A stretch of 64,000 nt of DNA, taken from positions 868,001 to 932,000 of the forward strand of contig JAFEUB010000908.1 in NCBI GenBank assembly GCA_024529925.1, written 5' to 3'. The stretch is from Ophthalmolycus amberensis (Eukaryota > Chordata > Actinopteri > Perciformes > Zoarcidae). The translations under genes and the position numbers were made by a program. This document shows, in pieces, positions 12,786 through 21,806 of this stretch. The notes beneath the pieces were generated by a model. It was not told where the DNA came from and searched no databases. It saw nothing but the letters and a program-made list of their open reading frames with translations. Positions within the stretch are counted from its first letter, which is position 1, and each line of letters opens with the position of its first letter.

Positions 12786-13110
12786 CATCTTGCCAGTTCC
12801 TGCGAACAGGTCCCAGCCGAGGTCTCGCCAGTTCCTTCTTTGGGAGTCTCACCTGACGTCTCACCAGTCCCTGCATCAGGGGTCCCAGCAGACAGAGACG
12901 TTCCTGCGTCGACGAACCCTAGTCCTCATTTTCTGTGGGCGGTCTGGCGGACACCTGCTCCTTGTTTCATATTGGCGGTGCAGCCGACAGCTGTGCCTTG
13001 TTGGGGGTCCAACAGACACCAGTTCCTGGTTTCCAGTCGGCAGTCAGCAAATACCTGCTACTAGTTCCCAATCATGGGTCTGACCAACACTTGCTCATGC
13101 TTCCATCCAG
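12786..13110 (+). repeat. Decayed 36-bp tandem array, remnant of a Val-Pro-rich coding repeat
   Basis: Units at 12786, 12822 and 12858 are exactly 36 bp apart. In one frame two of them read VSPVPSLGVSPD and VSPVPASGVPAD. A second series of 32-37-bp units begins at about 12938, 12974, 13006, 13039 and 13076, sharing GGCGGT...GACACCTG-TCCTTG elements. No single open frame spans all units. The period of 12 codons suggests an ancestral protein repeat, perhaps in a retroelement gag-like or gene fragment. The source is not identified. Confidence 0.6.
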
Positions 13111-13528
13111 CAGAGGGGTTCCGCCACCGTCTTTGTACTCCAGAGGGGTCCAGTCTCTGTCACCAACCTCTGGACCATCCTTCAGAGGGATGAAGCAAAT
13201 GTCGCTGACATCTGGTGGCGCTTCGCTGGTTGGTCATGCTCACAGTTACACTTCCTGTCTTTTCCTGCCTTCATACTCTTATGCCTTTTTTTTGCTCCAC
13301 TCGTGTCTAATCCCGATTGCATTGTATTTGCAAATGAAATCCATTTAGTTCGTACTGTCAAACAATGGATGTGATTATGATGAGGTGACTCACTGGATCT
13401 ACTGAATGCATGTGGGTTCCAGGGAGACATTTTGGCATAGAGAATTGTCAACTACATTTTTTAAAATCTGTTAGATGTGTTGAATTACTTGTGAATGTAA
13501 AATGAAAGGATCGTTAATTGTGCTGCAC

Positions 13529-13787
13529 CATAGACTGTATAAGAAGTAGAAGTCGTCATCGTGACGTCACCCATTGGTTTGTAGCCTGCCGTTTTGAAGG
13601 CTTGAGTTGAGCGATTTGACTGTCGCCATATTGTATTACGGCCTTCGCCATCTTGGCTTTTTTGTCACCAATGAATGGAAGTGACCATATTTGGATGCCG
13701 GAGGAGTGACAGAGACAAGGTAGGCACAATCACAAGGTAGCCCTGCCCTAAGGCATGCTCGGTTTTATGGTCTATTTTACGCTAAAT
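13529..13787 (+). repeat. Dispersed teleost repeat, copy 1 (short form)
   Basis: It starts CATAGACTGTATAAGAAG, runs through CGTGACGTCACCCATTGGTT and GACCATATTTGGATG, and ends at GGTCTATTTTACGCTAAAT. The last 54 bp match 34756-34809 in the second copy with a few differences. From memory it is a common fish repeat, probably a non-autonomous DNA element. A poly-G tract follows at 13793. Confidence 0.7.
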
Positions 13788-13792
13788 CAAGA

Positions 13793-13815
13793 GGGGGGGT
13801 GGGGGGGGGGGGGGG
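13793..13815 (+). repeat. Poly-G tract (one T)
   Basis: Seven G, one T and fifteen G directly after dispersed repeat copy 1. Confidence 0.95.
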
Positions 13816-13999
13816 TCAAGGGACTCTATCCCTGCATTCCTGCAGATGTACCAGATATAATGTAGCTAAACTTCAGGAAAGGTGTCGGATAGTTTTGGAG
13901 TCAACTGTGTCTCAGGAGATTCACTATTAATCACAGAATGATGTGAAAACAACAATTTCCTCACTCACTACATCCTTAGTGAACTATTATTATTACTGT

Positions 14000-14411
14000 C
14001 AGATCATCCTCAGATCATCAAACAGCTCGCTCCTCCGGGTCCCCAGCACCAAGCTCCGCACCATGGGCGACCGGGCCTTTGGCTCGGCAGCTCCACGCCT
14101 ATGGAACAGTCTCCCTGACCACCTAAGGGCAACACAGACACTGGTCTCTTTTAAGACTGGCCTAAAAACCTTTTTATTCAGGAAAGCCTTTCTGACCTAA
14201 ATCACTGTCAGTTATTTCTTTTGTGTTTCTGTTCATTCACTGGTTTTTATTTTATTATAGTTTTTTTTTTTTTTAACTATGTTTTAACTATGTTTTAACT
14301 ATGCTTTTTACTATGTTTTTACTATGTACTGGCTCTGTGGCACTCTGAGATTTTTTTTTTAAATGAAAAGTGCGTTACAAATAAAATGCATTATTATTAT
14401 TATTATTATTA
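14000..14411 (+). mobile_element. 5'-truncated L2-type LINE: ORF2 C-terminus, 3' UTR and (ATT)n tail
   Basis: Codons from 14000 to the stop at 14198-14200 encode SSNSSLLRVPSTKLRTMGDR, then AFGSAAPRLWNSLPDHLRAT, then SFKTGLKTFLFRKAF. This is the recognisable C-terminal tail of L2/CR1-group ORF2 proteins (GDRAF..AAPRLWNSLP...SFK..LKT.LF). It lies beyond the reverse transcriptase, which is absent. The 3' UTR follows, with a five-copy TTTTAACTATG array and AGTGCGTTACAAATAAAATG, ending in an ATT repeat at 14387-14411. The coding part has no stop, so it is relatively young, but it is too short to be active. Confidence 0.85.
14265..14327 (+). repeat. Short tandem array TTTTAACTATG inside the LINE 3' UTR
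   Basis: A T-run is followed by about five imperfect units of 11-12 bp, the last two reading TTTTTACTATG. It belongs to the L2-type element at 14000-14411. Confidence 0.8.
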
Positions 14412-14814
14412 CTAGCAACTTGGATGACAGTGACGTGGCATGCTACAATAAGTCGGATTTTAGAGATATGGAGGGGCCATTGAAAACATTTTCTTTTTGC
14501 AGTAAAGTACTTCTTATGCTACTTTTACGACTTTCAGTACAAATGCTGGAAATACTGTAATAAACATATACTGCTTCAAAAAGGAAGGGTGTGAAGGTCA
14601 GGGCGGGCAGATTACAATCTCTGTGACATTTAACCATGATCTTTCATGAACCTTAGCCAAGTAGTTTTATTTGCCCGACCTGTATGAGTCAAAGCAATCA
14701 AAGAAGCTTGGTAGCAAAAATTTAAGTCACCGTTACTAAAAATTATTTGAGCTTTAGCAGAACTGCCCAATATCAAAGTTATTTTAACTCTATAGTATTT
14801 TCATCTGAGGCTGT

Positions 14815-14878
14815 GTATGTATGTATGTATGTATGTATGTATGTATGTATGTATGTATGTATGTATGTATGTATGTAT
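14815..14878 (+). repeat. (GTAT)16 microsatellite
   Basis: A near-perfect GTAT tetranucleotide array of 64 bp. Confidence 0.97.
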
Positions 14879-15422
14879 AGGGGCACAGCTGTCAATTGAC
14901 CAAAGGGTGAGCTGAATCAGATGGCAGGGATGAATGCAATAGGCCAGCTAGACCCAAATGTGTAATGACAGTTTTCTGTGAATATCTGGTAGAGGTACTC
15001 TGGTCAGGATGATTTCTCTCAACTCCAAATTAGCATCTGTGTTTACTCATTCGTTTTTTGAATATGTATGTGTAGCTTGTCAGTGCAATGTGTTTTGGAA
15101 GAAAACTTTCAAGTTTGAGAAATCCTTTTAGACCAGCATGAAGGCACTATACATGTCACAAAGCATTTTTATTTTTTTCCACTTTTTAAATTCCAACTCA
15201 CTTTATTTACCTCCCTAAATTTTGATCTCAAAAATGAATACATAGCATGCAAATATGTGTCTAAAATTGTCAGAAATCTAATCTAAAGTAGCTGCAATAA
15301 AAATTTAAAAAAAACTTTTCCACTGTAATTGGTTTAAGTGATGTGTTTTGTTAAGTGTCAAAAGCACCAGCAGGGCTTACACAGTGCTATCTGTCACATA
15401 GAGTTCCATGCCATAAAATGGG

Positions 15423-16319
15423 TAGTGGTGTAACGGACCACCGTCGATACGGATCGCCCCTCACGGTTCGGCACGCATTTAAACCGCGGATTAATTACAA
15501 AGCTTAAGGTTAACCATCACAGTGTGAAATACAGTTTTACTGACTATCGTTCAGTAAAATATCGGCATTTATGCTTTTCTAGTCGCCGATCTCTGATAAT
15601 GTTCTATTGTAAACAACCAATCTGTGTTTAAATTGAGAGGAGAAGTAAGTTTGGCAGCATTGCTAATGTTTAACGATCAAAGGTTCCGTTCGGTTACATT
15701 ATGATGCATTTAGGCTCTGTTCAGGGAAAATGAGTATTGGGCGGAGGTAAATTATAACGTTATCATGATGTGTTCACATGTAATCTCGTAAAATGTAGTG
15801 TTTGTGACAAACTTGAATAAATCCATGTTGTTTGAAGGATATTTTTTCCCAGCAACATAAATAGACATTAGAGATGAAATATGACCGGTTAACAACACCT
15901 CTAGCAGCTTATAATACATCATTAAAACTACTAATGACAAGATTTGTCCGAATCCATAAAAAAAAAAAAAATTGATTTCCAAATTATTTAAATTGTCTTT
16001 TAAATGTAGAAAAAAAAAAAAAAACTCTAAATTACTATAACAAAGTAAAAGGATAACATTTAGAATTTCTGATGGTTTACACTGACTTCAGAGCAGTTGA
16101 AATGATTTTTGGGATGGATGGAGCCTTGTAGACCAGCTGCTATAATCAGACAACAAAGGGATCTGTATCTTCCAATAGGGATCATCAATGATCGACAATT
16201 AGTAGCAGCGGCAAAAATCAGGGATCTTTAAAAGTTACGTTTGCTCCCTTTTTTCTTTTGTGCTGATCCAATCTGTGATACGATCTGAACCGTGAGTTTT
16301 GTGATTTGTTGCACCACTA
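15423..16319. mobile_element. Non-autonomous hAT-like element, diverged inverted ends
   Basis: The left end is TAGTGGTGTAACGGACCACC with GATCGCCCCTCACGGTTCGG further in. The right end read in reverse is TAGTGGTGCAACAAATCACA followed by AAACTCACGGTTCAGATCG. The shared design (TAGTGGTG-AAC, then CTCACGGTT) defines the borders and matches the ends of the 31.8-32.9 kb element, so the two belong to related families. The 897-bp interior has no transposase frame. It holds A-runs at 15960 and 16009 and AT-rich sequence. No clear 8-bp target duplication is visible (AAAATGGG on the left, GTAGGGGG on the right). Confidence 0.7.
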
Positions 16320-17768
16320 GTAGGGGGAGCAGGATAGGAAAGACAGAATAGTTGGTGAGAAGTCACTGCCTGACATTTGCTGCAGACACAGGTAAGCGCA
16401 GACAGGGGAAGTTACAACACAAAGATGATTGGATGGTAAGCTGATCACTCGTTCATTTGCACTCTTTCACCCTGGGGTCGGAAGTGTGACACGAGGCGTT
16501 TGTTCATTTTTCCACTGCTGATGTCAGTTGTTTTTTAATCAGCACCACCAGTCTGTAAGTAATGCAGGTGTGGCTCAGAGGAGCGGTAATGCTGAGGATG
16601 TGCGAAATTACACTCGTTATCGGGGTAAGAGGAGCTGCACAAAATACAAAATAAGCATTGTAAAAGTTTGGCTTAGCTACGGATTGTTAGACTGTGTGGG
16701 AATTTAAAAGTTCTTAGCTCCAAATGTCCTCCTTTACCAGACACAACACTTTGGAATATAGAATAATTAACAGAAACATGGGTCTGCTTTTCCACTTGAT
16801 AGCTGTATCATTTAATTTCCACAGAGCGGAGGTTGGGGTGGATGGACGGCTGAATGGGTCAACAAAACCTCAGATTTCAACACAGGAGACTGCTGTTTCC
16901 CGTTTCCAACAGACATTCAACATTATTTTTTATTAAAGCATGACTATGATCGCTCAGAAACCTTCACTTACATATTCAATTATGTAAAACTGACTACAAA
17001 AGATCCTTTAATCTTAACAAAATTTACATTTTAACCCAAACCACAACCAAACCTTAACCATAGCGTTGTCACATCACACATTTGTGATGCGTGCAATTTC
17101 TATTTTTAAGTGATTTATCTGGAAGGCAGACACAAATGATGATGTCCTGCCGACAGGGGCTGCAGATCAGATCAGATTACAAAATAGAGCATGGACTTGC
17201 ATTTTCCGTTTAATTTCTGTCTATATCACTCTAGATCTATCTAGATCAGCTACATCAGGACCTACACGACATCATAGGATCCGACTACATCGGTTCAAGT
17301 CTGACCAGAGATCTTTGATCATTCACCCTGCAATTCTGGAAATTTCTCTTTCTTCTATCCAATAAAAGTCATAAAATAACCACTATTTCTGCCTCTCTTC
17401 TAGTGAATTTGACCGCAATAGCATGAAATCACAAGGATCATCAAAGCCATATGAGGCAATGCAAAATAAGCTTGAGAAAAAAAAGGCGACAATTTGGCAC
17501 CTTGTGTGCGCTCTCCCAGTGGTCTGACTGAAGGTGAGAAACAAAAGGTGACATTCCAGATATCACATTTCAAAAGACAATCACATACACATATGGCATA
17601 GTCTGAGCAGTGTTGAGATATTATTCTGACAATGCACTGAAAGGATAGAAACGCCATATTTTTACATTTCACACTCTGATCTGGAGCTACCGGAGGTTTG
17701 CAATTGTCTGACAGGCAGCTATTTAAGTATTTAGTAGTGAGTGCACTTTGAATGAAAAGATAATCTGA

Positions 17769-17805
<37 letters not shown>

Positions 17806-18279
17806 TATATAGACCAAACACTGACCAATCCTCATGTCCAAATATGGTCTTTTTAGTGACTTGACACTTTTATCACAAATGACAGATAATGATAATGATA
17901 TCTGCTCCGCTAGTCCATTACTGTGGTGGTCAATGCGAAGTAGCCTCTCTACACAAGCCACTCGACCACCCAGAGGCCTTGCGTTATACTCCCAGAGAGC
18001 CCCTGTTATCCCCTTATCAGCAAGAAGGGATGTACACTCCAGCTGTGAGAGTTTGATGTCTCGGCAAAGGTAAAAGCTTTAGAAATGTGGACGTCCCACT
18101 ATCTTAACAGCGGGTTGACATTTTAAGAACAAAGATGATGGTTTAACCTTTAAGTGTAATTGAAGAAAATGAATGCCTTTCCTGCAAGCTTTCTTCACTG
18201 GCGAGTTGCTGAAATAAAGAATTCAGTGCAGGATTTTCCATTTCCTAATCCAGAGTTCAATGTAAAGAGCCCTTATTTC
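16320..18279. other. AT-rich intergenic DNA
   Basis: I see nothing beyond the AT array at 17769. TCTAGATCTATCTAGATCAG at 17232-17251 is a small near-palindromic word of no known role. Confidence 0.5.
17769..17812 (+). repeat. (AT)n microsatellite
   Basis: An AT dinucleotide array with AAAT and CAT interruptions, self-complementary. Confidence 0.9.
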
Positions 18280-18720
18280 AAAGCCTTTTAGGGCCTCATT
18301 CATTTTTATGAGTGTTTTTCTTGTCATGTCCAATTCTTGTCTCTGCCGCTCCAACCCTGAAACTATCAAGAAGCCTTTATTTTCCCTTTTGAATAAGAAT
18401 CAAAGAACCTCTAGGTGAGGCCTCAAACACATCTTACAAAATATTCCTTTGGCGGGTTATGCCTAATGTTTACTTGGCATGGGCCCATGCCCAGAGGCAG
18501 CTGCCCTTATTCCCTCTTTGACACCAGTGTTGTCTTGAGCTACAAGAGGAACCCTCTTTGCCCACAATTAATTTCCGCCAGAGCCATAATATTCCTCTGG
18601 CGTCTGTATTAGACTGGCAGTGACATTGAGGTCCATGGTCTCTGAGCCCGATCTTGAATAGCTGTCTATTCAAGACTTTCCTCCTGCCCACCCAACGATA
18701 TACATGTGCAGAGACCTTTC
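18280..18720. promoter_or_regulatory. Candidate distal regulatory block
   Basis: This is a repeat-free stretch of high sequence complexity. It includes CCCACAATTAATTTCCGCC, a GGGCCCATGCCC near-palindrome and an inverted repeat CGCCAGAG (18576-18583)/CTCTGGCG (18595-18602) around an AT-rich 11-bp spacer. It has no supported coding frame. It resembles vertebrate conserved non-coding elements by texture only, and conservation was not tested. Confidence 0.25.
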
Positions 18721-18812
18721 TCTCCACCTTCTTACCTCCAAATGTCTTTCAGTGAAATGTTAAAATCCCCTGTGTAGTTTGCAATGCATGTTTACTCACA
18801 GATATGTGTGAT

Positions 18813-18853
18813 AGTGTAACATTAAATTAGTGTAACATTAAATCAGTATAACA
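18813..18853 (+). repeat. 16-bp tandem repeat, about 2.5 units
   Basis: The unit AGTGTAACATTAAATT occurs twice and a third partial copy reads CAGTATAAC. Confidence 0.8.
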
Positions 18854-18984
18854 AAAGACAAAACGGAAAGCATTGTTCAGAATACTTTGTTTATTTTACC
18901 ATTGACAGCAGTGGAACAGATGTTTATTTATTTTATACACATATACAGTATGTATACACACATATATACACACGCACACACACA

Positions 18985-19105
18985 AGGGGTGTAACAATAC
19001 ACGTATTTGTATTGAACCGTTCCGTACGAGGCTCACGGTTCGGTACGCATTACGAACCTAACAATACGTTTGAATAATACCAGTGCATTTGGAAAATGCA
19101 GAAGC
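18985..19105 (+). mobile_element. Left end of another hAT-like element (solo terminus)
   Basis: GGGGTGTAACAATACACGTA leads into GTATTGAACCGTTCCGTACG and CTCACGGTTCGGTACGCATT. This is the terminus style of a common fish hAT family (memory), related to but distinct from the ends at 15.4 and 31.8 kb. No matching right end was found downstream. The duplicated block at 19437-19710 may be the interior of the same element. A CA tract lies immediately before it. Confidence 0.6.
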
Positions 19106-19436
19106 TTAAATTGTTGATATAGGTTTGCTATCTTTTGAGCAAAGTGAAATACCAGAGCCCAGGTTTACTCTGGTCATGTAGCACCAATTTGAAAAATATT
19201 TGCGCCTTTGTTTCTACCTCATAGTCAGCCCAGTTTTATGAAAAGACCATATTTCCAACAGTGTAATACTTCTTTAACCTTAGATTAAAGTTTCAGTTGG
19301 ATGTCCAGTCATCTCAAAGTAATTTAAACCACTTATCGTCCTCAAATGACATCTGCACGAACACAACAGGGTGAATGTCTCTGTCTGTGTGGTAATTATA
19401 CTGATGCTCGCTCTGTGCCTTTTGAAATCACTACAT

Positions 19437-19710
19437 TTCCAGACGTGGTCTGTGTGCGAGTAATTGCAGAATTGCGGCAGTGTATGGTTGATTGCGTGCA
19501 GCGTAATGTCTCAGGGAGACATCGATTCAAATTTAGAAAGTGCACAATATGTCGCCATTTCCTCCGGGACCGAGTTCGTGCAAGGCGTACACTATAAAAC
19601 GCAGATCGGCAGAGATCTTTTCCAGACGTGGTTTGTGTGCGAGTAATTGCAGAATTGCGGCAGTGTATGGTTGATTGCGTGCAGCGAAATGTCTCAGGGA
19701 GACATCAATT
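19437..19710 (+). repeat. 91-bp direct duplication, copies offset by 183 bp
   Basis: Copy 1 is 19437-19527 and copy 2 is 19620-19710. Both start TTCCAGACGTGGT and include GCGGCAGTGTATGGTTGATT and ATGTCTCAGGGAGACATC. I count three mismatches, about 97% identity. The unique 92 bp between them holds CCTCCGGGACCGAGTTCGTG. The block is GC-richer than its surroundings. In copy 1 the shared ATG opens a short frame, MSQGDIDSNLESAQYVAISS, ending TAA-free to about 19646. No function is recognised. It may be the 5' part of the hAT-like element that starts at 18985. Confidence 0.85.
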
Positions 19711-19845
19711 ATTGTTTCAATGTATGTTTTAAATCTCCTTTACTTTTGCCTTTATGCTTTTAATGGTTTCATGTGAAGCACTTTGAATTACCTTGTTGTT
19801 GAAATGTGCTATACAAATAAACTTGCCTTGCCTTGCCTTACATGA
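19711..19845 (+). mobile_element. L2-type LINE 3' tail with (CCTTG)n end
   Basis: The segment contains TGAAGCACTTTGAATTACCT, TGTTGTTGAAATGTGCTATA and CAAATAAACTTGCCTTGCCT, ending in a short TTGCC repeat. From memory this is the conserved 3' UTR and pentamer tail of a fish L2-group retrotransposon. Only the tail is present, with no reverse transcriptase, as expected for a 5'-truncated insertion. It abuts the duplicated block ending at 19710. Confidence 0.65.
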
Positions 19846-21784
19846 AAGCCACCAAGGCCTCTTTCTGAAATAAACTAATTTACACATCAGTTTGATGCTA
19901 ATGAGGCCTGTGGTCTTAAATGTGTGACTTTAAAAGAATAATAACTACATCTGATATTATACCATCCCATTATTCACAGCATCGGACATTAATAAGAACT
20001 CAAGGTGGACGTTGACTATATAACATTTTCTTGTATCACTTTTTTAAAGCATCTACATACCTATCCCCTTTTAAATAAAGACTGTTAGCCATTGTGAGAT
20101 AATTTGTTTCTTCAATTTGTTAATGACCTTTATGTGCAAGCTATGTAAAGAATGTGAGAATGTTAGCGATTGCTCATTTGAGTCTCCTCCTGCGTTCTTT
20201 GGACAGCAGACAATGTGTCATAAGTTTCAAACGGTCTCTGAAGTGGGAGGGTTGGGTGTGAATTCAAAAATACCAAGAAATTACACATTAAATGAGAGGC
20301 TACCATTCATCCTAACTGGCATGGTGGGATAACGCTCCACACAGAGTCAACTATACAGAAGCATGGATCATACTCATGCAATAATACATTTTAGTTAGTT
20401 ACATTTCTGAGAATGCATCAGCTGTCCAGAGACAGGAAATGCATTTGAAGATTGGTAGCGTGTGCAAGTTAACTACTTGTGAGGTGATAGGGGGATATGT
20501 TGGCTCACCAGTAAAAGAGCCCTTTGATCATCCCATTAGTTATATTTCCAAAACAGTGGAATATTTGGCTAAGCTAAAGGAGAAATGGGACATTTTGTGG
20601 TCATGATTGCTCTATGCATAAAAAAAAGCACTAATAATCATAATTGGATTCTAGGTTGAAACATATAATGGTTGATGATGAGGTAGGAACATTCCGTATG
20701 TGTGATATTTTCTTAAGGCCATACGAACAGATTCTTTGACAGCGCCGGTTAAGGTAAAGTACGGTGTTTGTATAGGCCTACAGACATCTTGTCTGTAGCT
20801 TCACACAAATCCAACAGGCCACTGTGGGAGACAGTCTGGCTGCCCCTGACTCAACAAACATTGTCACAGCAAACAAATCTGTTCCCAATTTTAATGTGAT
20901 CAAATAAATTACGGAAACATTTTCCACAGGCTATATGCTTTAACTGAGACATCCAGCTAGCTAATGCCAGGAAGAGAAACATTCAGCCAAGATGTTTCTC
21001 CTTCAGGAAAAGCTCTGTGAAGTCATCCTTTCTATCTCTGTGACAGTGAGGGACTGCGAAGTTTAGCCGTCTCTTGAAGCTCCCCAAACAACATTTTGAT
21101 GCAGTTAGGGCAAAGGAAACATGATTATTTGTGCCGTTTCCTTCACAGTAAATGTGCTCTGCTACAGGGGAAAGGAGTTAAACCATGACAAGCTTGTAAA
21201 ATGAATGACGTGCTAGGGATTCTTTGCCCTTATCACCGTGTGTGTCTTTTTTCTGGTTGGTGTTTGAGGCGTAATGCCCACCCCTCTCGTCCTAATCATG
21301 CCCTCCGCAGAGAGGTCCTGGCAGACCTCACATCCAGAAAAACCTGTTAATGAGTGGTTGGTGGTGTGGCAGGGATGAGTTGAGTGTTGGGCTCAGGCCA
21401 AGGGTAAACCATAGTCGGAGAGTGGGAATAAAACAAGTATGAGCAAATTTAGGACTTTTTAACATGTGTGTATTGTTTTAGAAAGTTGTCGTCTCGGTTT
21501 GCATAAAAGTGCATGCGGCAATCGATGCCATCAGTCATTTATGTGTCAAAAATGTATACATATTCCAAAGATATTTTCTCAAGGTTGGGCTGGCAGTTTG
21601 GCTGTGTATGGTCCAGTAAGTGGTGATACACTCCTCTGTCCTCACTGTTGCCTCCCACTGTGCCCCTTAAAGAGCAAGGGTTCATGGGAATGACCAATGG
21701 GAAGCATTGCTCAGCTACTTCCCACAGCCAAGAGACAGCTGTAATCCTTTAACCCTTCCCCCCATACGAGGTTTATACACACAA

Positions 21785-21806
21785 ACACACACACACACAC
21801 ACACAC
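21785..21806 (+). repeat. (CA)11 microsatellite
   Basis: A 22-bp CA tract. Confidence 0.93.

Noticed and set aside
13943..14200. Independent 85-codon gene
   Set aside because: Its C-terminal two thirds match L2-type LINE ORF2 tails and it ends in a LINE 3' UTR.
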